A DNA stretch of 37,608 nt from Kineosporia rhizophila (lineage in GTDB: Bacteria; Actinomycetota; Actinomycetes; Actinomycetales; Kineosporiaceae). The first letter of the stretch is position 1. Every line of letters begins with the position of its first letter. The stretch covers positions 1-37,608 of the forward strand of contig NZ_JAJSOH010000048.1 of the NCBI RefSeq assembly GCF_021277265.1, in the 5' to 3' direction. The translations under genes were made by a program, and so were the position numbers. Below the pieces are notes generated by a model. It was not told where the DNA came from. It saw only the letters and a list, made by a program, of their open reading frames with translations, and did not search any database. Shown here one piece after another: positions 15,328 to 22,929 of the stretch.

Positions 15328-15873
15328 CTAGATGGCTCGCCCGAAGGTGGCGTGCGGGCTGACCTTGACCTGCGGCGCGGCCGCGCCGTTCCACTCCGCC
15401 TCGCGGATCGCCTTCAGCGCCAGCTTGCGGGTGTCGCGGTCGAGCCGGTCGATGAACAGGATGCCGTCGAGGTGGTCGGTCTCGTGCTGGATGCAGCGGG
15501 CCAGCAGCTCGCTGCCCTCGATCTCGACCGGCTCGCCGTGCTGGTCGAAGCCCTTGGCCACGACCCGCAGCGCGCGCCGGGTGTCGAACACCAGGTCGGG
15601 CAGCGACAGGCAGCCCTCGCCGCCCTCCTGCTCCTCGACCGACAGGTCGAGGTCGGGGTTGATCAGGTGCCCGAGCTGCCCGTCGACGTAGTAGGTGAAC
15701 ACCCGCAGCCCGACGCCGATCTGCGGAGCGGCCAGGCCGGCGCCCGGCGCGTCCATCATCGTGTCCTCGAGGTCCTTGACCAGGGTGCGCAGCTCACGGT
15801 CGAAATCGACGACCGGCTCGGCCTTGGTGCGCAGCACCGGGTCACCGAACAGTCGGATGGTCTGGATAGGCAC
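15328..15873 (-). CDS. def: Peptide deformylase
   Basis: A metal hydrolase removing the formyl group from nascent N-termini. The 181-aa protein has all three motifs: GAGLAAPQIG, EGCLSLPD (cysteine ligand) and QHETDHLDG (two histidine ligands and catalytic Glu). The start GTG 15873 lies 6 nt after a TAGACT -10 box with no Shine-Dalgarno. It precedes fmt, so the addition and removal of formyl groups are co-expressed. The C-terminal ~20 residues extend beyond the catalytic core, as in other actinobacterial deformylases. Confidence 0.97.
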   Translation of the reverse strand: MPIQTIRLFGDPVLRTKAEPVVDFDRELRTLVKDLEDTMMDAPGAGLAAPQIGVGLRVFTYYVDGQLGHLINPDLDLSVEEQEGGEGCLSLPDLVFDTRRALRVVAKGFDQHGEPVEIEGSELLARCIQHETDHLDGILFIDRLDRDTRKLALKAIREAEWNGAAAPQVKVSPHATFGRAI

Positions 15874-15879
15874 CGCACG

Positions 15880-15885
15880 AGTCTA
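15880..15885 (-). promoter_or_regulatory. Leaderless -10 box of def
   Basis: TAGACT (minus strand) ends 6 nt before the def GTG. A TTGCAG hexamer at 15905-15910, 19 nt further upstream, could be a weak -35. The promoter straddles the end of the upstream hypothetical gene. Confidence 0.5.
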
Positions 15886-15889
15886 CGGG

Positions 15890-16429
15890 TCAGGCGTTCG
15901 GCCTCTGCAAAAGCTCGGGAGCGGAGCCGGAACGGACCTGTCGGCCGGCCGTACGGGCCCCGGCCAGACCGGGCCCGAGCACCGGCTTGAGATTCGGGGA
16001 GGGCAGGCGGATCCGGCGGGCCCGGGCGACCCGGGGGGTGTTCGGGCCGGGACCGGGCGGCCGGATCAGGTGGATGAACTCGTCCCGCTCCTCCACGCTG
16101 ACCAGCAGGGTGGTGAGCGGCGCGGACCGGCCCAGGACCCGGGCGTGGACCCCGGTGCCGAGCTGGATCCGGACCAGGTCGCGGCGGCTCCCGTTGACCA
16201 GCCAGGTACCCCGCCAGCCGTGCACGCCCACACTGACCACCCTGCGGTCGTCGGGCTCGACCACGGCGATGGCGTACCGCGGGATGCTGACCTGGAAGGC
16301 CCAGCCCAGGTACACCCGCACGGTGTCCTGACTCACCCGGACGCCACTGGTCGCGGGCCCACACCCGAGTCCGCCCAGCAGCTGGCGCAGTCCCGGCGCG
16401 TAGGCGATCCGGAACTCCCTCTCCGACAT
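15890..16429 (-). CDS. Hypothetical protein between priA and def
   Basis: A 179-aa protein I do not recognise. It has no signal peptide or transmembrane helix. The first ~130 residues look beta-rich, with segments such as VRVYLGWAFQVSIPRYAIAV, GVHGWRGTWLVNGS and DLVRIQL, ending with a short acidic stretch and EFIHLIRPPGPG. The last ~45 residues are basic and proline-rich, probably disordered. The start ATG 16429 has AGAGGTGA about 7 nt upstream, and a TAGTGT -10 box (16450-16455) would give a very short leader. It could be a PH-like fold, but this is a guess. Confidence 0.75.
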   Translation of the reverse strand: MSEREFRIAYAPGLRQLLGGLGCGPATSGVRVSQDTVRVYLGWAFQVSIPRYAIAVVEPDDRRVVSVGVHGWRGTWLVNGSRRDLVRIQLGTGVHARVLGRSAPLTTLLVSVEERDEFIHLIRPPGPGPNTPRVARARRIRLPSPNLKPVLGPGLAGARTAGRQVRSGSAPELLQRPNA

Positions 16430-16507
16430 CTGGCATCACCTCTGCCACGACACTACGGCGGTCGGAGGATCCTGGCGAGGGCTGCGGACTGCGCCGTTGG
16501 GCTGGTG

Positions 16508-18703
16508 TCAGCCCGGGTTGAGCGGGTCGAGCTGGATACGGGTGGCGCCGGGCTCACGCCGGGAGCTGCGGATCGCCGCGGCTGCGTGCAGGGCCTTGGC
16601 CAGCACCGCGAGCTCCTGGCGGGGAGCCCGCAGCAACACCCTGACCTGGGTCTCGTCGATCTCTTCGGCCGGTTGCGGCGGTGGGGAGGGCTCTTCCAGC
16701 CCGGCCAGTTGCGGGCTGGGCCGGGGCAGTCTGCGCCGGGGCTGCGGCTTGGCCGGCTGAGGCTTCGAGGACTCCGGGCGGGGCGGGCCGGGGGCCTCGA
16801 AGATCTCGGTGGGGCCCAGGGTCTGCGTGCCCTCGGGCAGCTGGGCCGTGCGCACGAGCGAGTTGACCGCCGTGGCCGAGCCGGTGACGTCGGCGAGCAC
16901 CACCGCGGGCGGGAAACCGAGTTCGGTGCGCTCGTCGAGCTCGCGATCGGCCTGGGTGCCCGGGTCGATCCGGACCAGCGCCTGCACGGCCGGGGCCTGC
17001 GGATCGGCCGCGATGATCACAGAACCACCAGAGGACGATGGGCGCACCTGGGCGGCGGCGCCCAACCAGCGTCTCAGGGCGTCTTCGCTCGCGCGCAGAT
17101 CCGGGCGTTCGAGCAGGCGCCCGGCGTCGAGCAGGACCGCAGCGGCGTAACCGCCCTCGGCCGGGGGTTCGATGCCCGGGGTGGACACGACCAGTGCGTT
17201 GGCCGGGACGTGAGGGGTGGGCCCGTCGGCCTGGGGCACCACCACTGCGGCGCCGGAGAACGCCTGCCCGAGCTCTTCGGCGGTGCGCCCGACCCCGACC
17301 GTGGTGGCGCGCAGGCGGCGGCCCTGACAGTTGCCGCAGCGCCAGGCCGCGGCCACCCGGCCGCACCAGCGGCACTCGGGCAGGGCGGCCTGGTCGGGAT
17401 CGCGGGAGGCCCGGCCCGAGGAGGGCAGACCGACCGGACCGTGGCAGTGCCCGCAGCGGGCCGGGTGCCGGCAGTCCTGGCAGGCCAGGCCGGGCAGGTA
17501 GCCGGCCCGCGGCACCTGGACCAGCACCGGGCCGCGCCGCAGACCGTCGCTGATCGCCCGCCAGGCCGAGCTGGGCAGCCGGCCGTGGGCCGAGGGGTCG
17601 TCCTGCCCGCCGAGGGCGGTGGCCGCCACCTGAATCCGGGGCCAGGCCCCTCGGACCACCTGACGGTCGGCCACCACCGGGCGGGCCCAGCCGGTGCGCA
17701 GCCAGGCCGCGCACTCGACCGAGCGCGACCACGAGCCGGCCACCAGGGCCGCCCCTTCGAGCTCGGCACGCACGGCCAGCACCTCACGGGCGTGCGGGTA
17801 GGGGGCGCGGGGCTCGGCGTGCATCTCGTCGCCGTCGTCCCAGATCGCCACCAGCCCCAGGTCGTGCACCGGGGCGAAGGCGGCGGCGCGGGTCCCGATC
17901 GCCACCCGGACGTCGCCCCGGGACAGCGACAGGAAGTTGCGGTAGCGCGTGGTCGGGCCGAGATCGGCCTCCAGCCGGGCGTGGCGGCCGGCCCCGAGCC
18001 GTTCGGTGAGCACCTGGTCGAGCGCATCCACGTCGCGCTTGTCGGGCAGCACGACCAAGGAGCCGCGCCCGGCGTGCAGCGCGGTCTGGACGAGGGTGGC
18101 CAGGTCTTCGCACCAGGCCCGGCCGGGCAGCGCCGTCCACACCGCGCGGGGTGCGTCGCCGGCCGCGATGCGGGCCAGCAGGGCCGGGCCGGCGCGGTAG
18201 TTCTCCCACCCCTGCGGCGCGACCGGGCCGGTGAGCGGCTCGAGCGGTTCGGGGCGCGGGGCCTGCTCGACCCGGGCGTGGCGGGGTGGCACGGCCAGCC
18301 GCAGCACGTCGGTGAGGTTGCCTGCGTAGCGCTCGGCGACCGCCTGGCAGAGCTTCAGGACCGATGGGACGAGCACCGGCTCGGGCGAGACCACCCGGCG
18401 CAGTGGGGCCAGCTTGCCCTGGTGCTCGGTCTCGGCCACGCGCTCGAGCAGATAGCCCTCGATGTCCTGCCCGCCGAAACGCACCCGCACGCGCACGCCG
18501 GGCTGGGCTGCGGCGGACATCGGCTCGGGCACCAGGTAGTCGAAGACCCGGTCGAGGTGAGGCAGCGGCACGTCTACCGTGACCCGCCCGACCGGCAGCT
18601 CGGCGGCTGCGGCGGCAGGCGGTTTCGGTTTACGGCCCCGGGTGGCGGCGCGGAGCAGTTCCAGCTGGTCGCCGGAGCTGCTGGCGTCGGATCCCGTGCT
18701 CAT
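16508..18703 (-). CDS. priA: Primosomal protein N' PriA, helicase-dead actinobacterial type
   Basis: Replication restart protein, 731 aa. The N-terminal DNA-binding domain contains RVRFGGQDIEGYLLERV. The zinc-binding region has paired cysteines, CQDCRHPARCGHC and CRWCGRVAAAWRCGNC. The helicase core is degenerate: no GxGKT Walker A is visible where expected, and the DEEH box reads DDGDEMH. This is the known actinobacterial form without helicase activity, probably a fork-structure binder. I chose ATG 18703 because a TAACGT -10 box lies 8 nt upstream; the frame extends to 18736. It follows metK across a strong hairpin. Confidence 0.93.
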   Translation of the reverse strand: MSTGSDASSSGDQLELLRAATRGRKPKPPAAAAAELPVGRVTVDVPLPHLDRVFDYLVPEPMSAAAQPGVRVRVRFGGQDIEGYLLERVAETEHQGKLAPLRRVVSPEPVLVPSVLKLCQAVAERYAGNLTDVLRLAVPPRHARVEQAPRPEPLEPLTGPVAPQGWENYRAGPALLARIAAGDAPRAVWTALPGRAWCEDLATLVQTALHAGRGSLVVLPDKRDVDALDQVLTERLGAGRHARLEADLGPTTRYRNFLSLSRGDVRVAIGTRAAAFAPVHDLGLVAIWDDGDEMHAEPRAPYPHAREVLAVRAELEGAALVAGSWSRSVECAAWLRTGWARPVVADRQVVRGAWPRIQVAATALGGQDDPSAHGRLPSSAWRAISDGLRRGPVLVQVPRAGYLPGLACQDCRHPARCGHCHGPVGLPSSGRASRDPDQAALPECRWCGRVAAAWRCGNCQGRRLRATTVGVGRTAEELGQAFSGAAVVVPQADGPTPHVPANALVVSTPGIEPPAEGGYAAAVLLDAGRLLERPDLRASEDALRRWLGAAAQVRPSSSGGSVIIAADPQAPAVQALVRIDPGTQADRELDERTELGFPPAVVLADVTGSATAVNSLVRTAQLPEGTQTLGPTEIFEAPGPPRPESSKPQPAKPQPRRRLPRPSPQLAGLEEPSPPPQPAEEIDETQVRVLLRAPRQELAVLAKALHAAAAIRSSRREPGATRIQLDPLNPG

Positions 18704-18711
18704 GAGGTGCC

Positions 18712-18717
18712 ACGTTA
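18712..18717 (-). promoter_or_regulatory. Possible leaderless -10 box of priA
   Basis: TAACGT on the minus strand lies 8 nt before ATG 18703, with no clear Shine-Dalgarno. It sits directly after the metK terminator hairpin. Weaker than the other TANNNT cases because of the spacing. Confidence 0.35.
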
Positions 18718-18723
18718 AAGCAC

Positions 18724-18757
18724 GCACGGCCGTCACCCCTGCGGGTGACGGCCGTGC
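18724..18757 (-). terminator. metK terminator hairpin, 15-bp perfect stem
   Basis: GCACGGCCGTCACCC (18724-18738) pairs perfectly with GGGTGACGGCCGTGC (18743-18757) around a 4-nt loop. It begins 33 bp after the metK stop. There is only a short T run after it on the minus strand (GTGCTTTAACG). A stem this stable in the intergenic gap supports termination between metK and priA. Confidence 0.75.
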
Positions 18758-18789
18758 TGTGGATTACGGTGCTGAACCGGCGATCAGGT

Positions 18790-19980
18790 TCAGCCGATGG
18801 CCGAGCGCAGGGCGTCGACGCGGTCGGTCTGCTCCCAGGTCATCCCCTCCAGGTCACGGCCGAAGTGACCGTAGGCCGCGGTCTGGTGGTACTTCGGCTT
18901 CAGCAGGTCCAGGTCACGAATGATCGCGGCCGGCCGCAGGTCGAAAACCTCCTTGATCGCCGCGGTGATGCGGTCGATCGGAGCGGTCTCCGTGCCGAAG
19001 GTCTCCACGTACAGGCCGACCGGCTGGGCCTTACCGATCGCGTACGCGACCTGCACCTCGCACCGCTTGGCCAGACCAGCAGCGACCACGTTCTTGGCGA
19101 CCCACCGCATCGCGTACGCGGCGGAACGGTCGACCTTGCTCGGGTCCTTGCCACTGAAGGCGCCGCCGCCGTGGCGGGCGAAACCACCGTAGGTGTCCAC
19201 GATGATCTTCCGCCCGGTCAGGCCGGCGTCACCCATCGGGCCACCGACCTCGAACCGGCCGGTCGGGTTGACCAGGAGCCGGTAGTCGCTGGTGTCGATG
19301 GACACGCGCTCGAGGACGGGCTTGATGACGTGGTTGACCACGTCGGGCAGGAGCAGGTTCTCCAGGCTGACGTCCGCGGCGTGCTGCGACGAGACCACGA
19401 CGGTGTCCAGGCGGACGGCCTTGTCGCCGTCGTAGGCGATGGTGACCTGGGTCTTGCCGTCCGGGCGCAGGTAGGGCACCTCGCCGGACTTGCGGACCTC
19501 GGTCAGGCGCTCGGCCAGCCGGTGCGCCAGCCAGATCGGCAGCGGCAGCAGTTCCGGGGTGTCGTCGTTGGCGTAGCCGAACATCAGGCCCTGGTCGCCG
19601 GCGCCCTGCAGGTCGAGGGGGTCTTCCCCGGCCTCGACGCGGGCCTCGTAGGCAGTGTCCACACCCTGGGCGATGTCGGGCGACTGCGCACCGATGCTGA
19701 CCTCGACGCCGCAGGAGTTGCCGTCGAAGCCCTTCGTGGAGGAGTCGTAGCCGATGTCCAGGATCGTCTTACGCACGATCGAGGGAATGTCGGCGTAGGC
19801 CTTGGTGGTGACCTCGCCGGCGACGTGGACCAGGCCGGTGGTGACCATGGTCTCGACCGCGACACGGGAGGTGGGGTCCTGTTCCAGCAGAGCATCCAGG
19901 ACCGCGTCACTGATCTGGTCACAGATCTTGTCGGGGTGCCCCTCGGTGACGGACTCGGAGGTGAACAAACGGTCAGACAC
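18790..19980 (-). CDS. metK: S-adenosylmethionine synthetase
   Basis: Makes SAM from methionine and ATP. The 396-aa protein has SESVTEGHPDKICDQISDA at the N-terminus, the GAGDQGLMFGYA loop, and GGGAFSGKDPSKVDRSAAY near residue 260, which carries the P-loop lysines. The start is GTG 19980, with CGGGAG about 6 nt upstream. A leader of about 100 nt separates it from coaBC; a TAGAGT box overlapping the coaBC stop could be its promoter. I see no SAM riboswitch in that leader. Confidence 0.98.
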   Translation of the reverse strand: MSDRLFTSESVTEGHPDKICDQISDAVLDALLEQDPTSRVAVETMVTTGLVHVAGEVTTKAYADIPSIVRKTILDIGYDSSTKGFDGNSCGVEVSIGAQSPDIAQGVDTAYEARVEAGEDPLDLQGAGDQGLMFGYANDDTPELLPLPIWLAHRLAERLTEVRKSGEVPYLRPDGKTQVTIAYDGDKAVRLDTVVVSSQHAADVSLENLLLPDVVNHVIKPVLERVSIDTSDYRLLVNPTGRFEVGGPMGDAGLTGRKIIVDTYGGFARHGGGAFSGKDPSKVDRSAAYAMRWVAKNVVAAGLAKRCEVQVAYAIGKAQPVGLYVETFGTETAPIDRITAAIKEVFDLRPAAIIRDLDLLKPKYHQTAAYGHFGRDLEGMTWEQTDRVDALRSAIG

Positions 19981-20086
19981 GGCACTCCCGAAGGGTGATG
20001 ACGAGGAGAAGTTTCGGACGAGGTTGCAGTGGCGCCGCGCACCACGAAACGGACGTCGGCAGCCGGGGTCTATCTAGCGGCTTACT

Positions 20087-21625
20087 CTAACCATTCCGGT
20101 GGACAACGGGTCCCGCGGTCCCCAGAAGTGGGACAACCGCCCCCCACACGGCGTGAGAGACCTCAGCCTTACTGCCCGGTGGGACGGGGGTGATCGTGCC
20201 GTCCGCGCCCAGCACGGTGACCTCGGTGTCCTCCTTGCCGAACACCTTCCCGGCCGCCACGTCGTTCAGGACCAGCAGGTCACACCCCTTGCGGGCGAGC
20301 TTGGCGAGGGCGTGGTCGAGCGCGGTGCCGGACTCGTCGCCGGTCTCGGCGGCGAACCCCACCACGATCTGACCGGGGGTCCGGCCGGCCACCAGCCCGG
20401 CCAGGATGTCGGGATTGCGGACGAGGGTGACCACCGGCGCGTCGTCGGATCCGGCCGACTTCTTGATCTTGTGGGTGGCGACCTCGGACGGCCGGAAGTC
20501 GGCCACCGCCGCGGCCATCACCACCACGTCGGCCTTCGGTGCGGCGGCCTGCATCGCCTCACGCATCTGCAGCGCGGTCTCGACCCGGACCAGGTCGGCA
20601 CCGGCGGGTGGGGTCACCTCGATCGAGCCCACCACCAGGGTGACCTGGGCGCCCCGGTCGAGAGCGGCCTGGGCCAGAGCGACGCCCTGGCGGCCGGAAG
20701 AGCGATTGCCGAGGAAGCGCACCGGATCGAGCGGTTCCCGGGTGCCCCCGGCGGAGATCACGACCCGGCGGCCGGTCAGGTCGTGCACCGGTCGGCCGGA
20801 CGCCTCGGCCGCCGACGTCCGCGAGGACGCCTGGGCCGTGACCAGTGAGGTGGATGCCCGCGTGGTCGGCTCGGCGGAGGTCTCCGCGGCTGAGGTCTTC
20901 GCGGTTGAGGTCTTCCTGGTTGAGGTCTTCACGGCTGAAGTCGGCTCAGCGTGAGTCGGCTCAGCGTGAGTCGGCTCAGCGTGAGTCGGCTCAGCGTGAG
21001 TCGGCCCGGCAGGAGTCGGCCCGGCGTGAGTCCGCCCGGCAGGAGTCGACCCGGCAAGAGTCGCCTCGGCGCGGGGCGGCCCGGCGGAGGACAGCAGGGC
21101 GAGTGCGGCGGCGAAGATCTCTTCCGGCTCGGGCAGGCGGCCCGGGCCGGTGTCGGCCCCGGTGAGCCGGCCGCTGGCCGGGTCGAGCACCGACACGCCC
21201 CGCTCGCGCAGGGTGGCCACGTTGGCGACGGTGGCCGGGTGCGTCCACATCTCGGTGTGCATGGCCGGGGCCAGGAGCACCGGACAGCGGGCGGTGAGCA
21301 GGACGTTGGTGACCAGGTCGTCGGCCAGGCCGTGCGCGGCCCGGGCGAGCAGGTCGGCCGTGGCCGGGGCCACCACGACCAGGTCGGCCTGCTGGCCGAT
21401 CCGGACGTGCGGCACCTCGTGGACCTCGTCCCAGACCGAGGCGGAGACCGGGTGCCCGGACAGGGCCGCCCAGGTGGGGGCGCCGACGAAGGTCAGCGCC
21501 GCCTCGGTGGGGACCACCCGGACGTCGTGCCCCGCCTCCTTGAACAAGCGCAGCAGCAGCACCGCCTTGTAGGCGGCGATGCCGCCCCCGACACCCAGGA
21601 CGATCCGGCGGCCGTTCACTGCCAT
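20087..21625 (-). CDS. coaBC: CoaBC with a ~100-residue repeat-encoded linker
   Basis: Bifunctional 4'-phosphopantothenoylcysteine synthetase/decarboxylase of CoA synthesis, 512 aa. The CoaC half (1 to about 178) is a flavoprotein with GVGGGIAAYKA, PAMHTEMW and GADTGPGRLPEPEEI. The CoaB half (about 281-512) has SAGGTREPLDPVRFLGNRSS, the HKIKKS lysine segment and LLVLNDVAAGKVFGKEDTE. Between them, residues about 181-280 form an unusual low-complexity linker of pentapeptides (THAEP x4, PAGPT- and TSTAK-like units). Relatives have roughly 20 residues here. The linker is coded by 15-bp minisatellites at 20877-21059. It is in frame and not a frameshift artefact as read. Confidence 0.96.
   Translation of the reverse strand: MAVNGRRIVLGVGGGIAAYKAVLLLRLFKEAGHDVRVVPTEAALTFVGAPTWAALSGHPVSASVWDEVHEVPHVRIGQQADLVVVAPATADLLARAAHGLADDLVTNVLLTARCPVLLAPAMHTEMWTHPATVANVATLRERGVSVLDPASGRLTGADTGPGRLPEPEEIFAAALALLSSAGPPRAEATLAGSTPAGRTHAGPTPAGPTHAEPTHAEPTHAEPTHAEPTSAVKTSTRKTSTAKTSAAETSAEPTTRASTSLVTAQASSRTSAAEASGRPVHDLTGRRVVISAGGTREPLDPVRFLGNRSSGRQGVALAQAALDRGAQVTLVVGSIEVTPPAGADLVRVETALQMREAMQAAAPKADVVVMAAAVADFRPSEVATHKIKKSAGSDDAPVVTLVRNPDILAGLVAGRTPGQIVVGFAAETGDESGTALDHALAKLARKGCDLLVLNDVAAGKVFGKEDTEVTVLGADGTITPVPPGSKAEVSHAVWGAVVPLLGTAGPVVHRNG
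20877..21059. repeat. 15-bp minisatellites inside coaBC
   Basis: Two adjoining arrays. The first has four units of GAGGTCTTCGCGGTT type (20877-20936). The second has four near-identical copies of GTCGGCTCAGCGTGA (20940-20999), followed by four diverged copies based on GTCGGCCCGGCAGGA (21000-21059). All units are 15 bp, so any gain or loss keeps the coaBC frame and changes the linker by five residues. The high identity of the four central copies points to recent expansion. Confidence 0.95.
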
Positions 21626-21638
21626 GCGGGTGAGCTGG

Positions 21639-21902
21639 TCAGTCGTGCTTCTCGGCGGTCAGCAGACCCTCGTTGATCTCGCGCATGGCGACCGAGAGGG
21701 GCTTCTCCTGCACGTGCGTCTCGACCAGCGGGCCGACGTACTCCAGCAGGCCCTCGCCCAGCTGCGAGTAGTAGGCGTTGATCTGCCGCGCGCGCTTGGC
21801 CGCGAAGATGACCAGCGAGTACTTCGACTCCACCGTCGACAGCAGGTCGTCGATCGGCGGGTTGGTGATGCCCTCGGGACTGGCAACGGTTCCAGACAAC
21901 AC
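21639..21902 (-). CDS. rpoZ: RNA polymerase omega subunit
   Basis: The small chaperone-like subunit binding beta' in RNA polymerase. The 87-aa protein matches the actinobacterial form, with PEGITNPPIDDLLSTVESKY, IFAAKRARQINAYYSQLGEG and LLEYVGPLVETHVQEKPLSV. The start is GTG 21902, with a GGAG four nt upstream. It lies between gmk (66 nt upstream) and coaBC (13 nt downstream), the standard actinobacterial arrangement. Confidence 0.97.
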   Translation of the reverse strand: MLSGTVASPEGITNPPIDDLLSTVESKYSLVIFAAKRARQINAYYSQLGEGLLEYVGPLVETHVQEKPLSVAMREINEGLLTAEKHD

Positions 21903-21968
21903 AAACTCCAGGCGTAGGTGGTGGTGCGGTGAAGCTCGACGGATCCGGCGCCGGACGGCGCCGGGCCC

Positions 21969-22607
21969 TCAGTGACTCGACTCCACCGGGTCGATCGAGC
22001 TGTCGGTGGGAGTCAGACCCATCCATGATACGAGCTCGTCGGTGGCTCGGCGCACGTCGTCGTTCACGATGCTGATGTCGAACTCCGACTCGGCCGCCAT
22101 CTCGACCTCGGCCGTGCGCAGCCTACGCGCCCGCTCCTCGCTGTCCTCGGTGCCCCGCCCGACCAGCCGGCGGACCAGCTCGTCGAGGCTGGGCGGCTTG
22201 AGGAAGACGAAGAAGGCACCCGGCATGGTGGTGCGCACCTGCCGCGCACCCTGCAGGTCGATCTCCAGCAGGGCCGGCCGGCCCTGGGCGAGGACCTGCT
22301 CGACCGCCGCGCGCGGGGTGCCGTACCGGTGCCGGCCGTGCACCACCGCCCACTCCAGGAGCTGGCCGGTCGCGGCCAGCTCGTCGAACCTTGCGTCGTC
22401 CACGAAGTAGTAGTGGACGCCGTCTTCCTCTCCCGGCCGCGGCGGCCGGGTGGTGACCGAGACGGACAGCCAGATCTGCTCGTAGCGACGGCGGATGTCG
22501 GCCGCGACCGTGCCCTTGCCCACCGCCGTAGGTCCAGCCAGTACCGTCAGCCGTCCTGGCCGCACCACCCCGCCCCCCGACGGGTTCCCGAGCTCCGTCC
22601 CGATCAC
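21969..22607 (-). CDS. gmk: Guanylate kinase
   Basis: Phosphorylates GMP to GDP. From GTG 22607 it is 212 aa, with P-loop LAGPTAVGKGTV, GMP-binding SVSVTTRPPRPGEEDGVHYY, EWAVVHGRHRYGTP and LLEIDLQGARQV. The chosen start gives the usual ~18-residue N-terminal tail; it has a weak GGGAG inside the mihF end, about 10 nt away. A GTG at 22568 is possible; the ORF reaching 22718 would run deep into mihF and is unlikely. The P-loop reads TAVGKGT where most relatives have SGVGKST. Confidence 0.93.
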   Translation of the reverse strand: MIGTELGNPSGGGVVRPGRLTVLAGPTAVGKGTVAADIRRRYEQIWLSVSVTTRPPRPGEEDGVHYYFVDDARFDELAATGQLLEWAVVHGRHRYGTPRAAVEQVLAQGRPALLEIDLQGARQVRTTMPGAFFVFLKPPSLDELVRRLVGRGTEDSEERARRLRTAEVEMAAESEFDISIVNDDVRRATDELVSWMGLTPTDSSIDPVESSH

Positions 22608-22614
22608 CGCCGAA

Positions 22615-22929
22615 TCAGCTCCCGAAGCGCTTGACCAGCGCCGCGATCTGGTTGGAGCCGAGACCACGCACACGCCGGCTCTCGGAGATACCGATCTCCT
22701 CCATGATCTGACGGGCACGCACCTTGCCCACGCCGGGCAGGGCCTCGAGCAGTGCCGACACCTTCATCTTGCCGATCACCTCGTTCTCCTGCCCCTCGTT
22801 GATCACTTCACCGAGTGAGCCCTGCGAGTACTTGAGCCTGTTCTTGATCTCGGCACGCGCGCGCCGAGCCTCGGCCGCCTTCACCAGGGCGGCGGCCCGC
22901 TGCTCGGGAGTCAGGGGGGGCAGAGCCAC
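22615..22929 (-). CDS. mihF: Integration host factor, actinobacterial type (mIHF)
   Basis: Nucleoid-associated DNA-binding protein, 104 aa. I chose GTG 22929 because it gives the conserved MALPPLTPEQRAAAL start and has GAGGTGA five nt upstream; a GTG three codons earlier would place the Shine-Dalgarno inside the gene. The core has QENEVIGKMKVSALLEALPG, the helix-hairpin-helix GVGKVRARQIM and SESRRVRGLGSNQI. It should bind DNA with little specificity and influence replication, recombination and sporulation. It starts the gmk-rpoZ-coaBC block. Upstream is a 584-bp gap instead of pyrF. Confidence 0.97.
   Translation of the reverse strand: MALPPLTPEQRAAALVKAAEARRARAEIKNRLKYSQGSLGEVINEGQENEVIGKMKVSALLEALPGVGKVRARQIMEEIGISESRRVRGLGSNQIAALVKRFGS

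Noticed and set aside
15695..18718. Long plus-strand open frame opposite priA and its neighbours (1007 codons)
   Set aside because: Compositional shadow; spans several real minus-strand genes and its product resembles no protein family.
19981..20086. SAM riboswitch in the metK leader
   Set aside because: No SAM-I, SAM-II or SAM-IV core pattern could be recognised in the ~100-nt leader.
20877..21059. CRISPR array
   Set aside because: The 15-bp units are contiguous, without spacers, and are in-frame coding sequence of coaBC.
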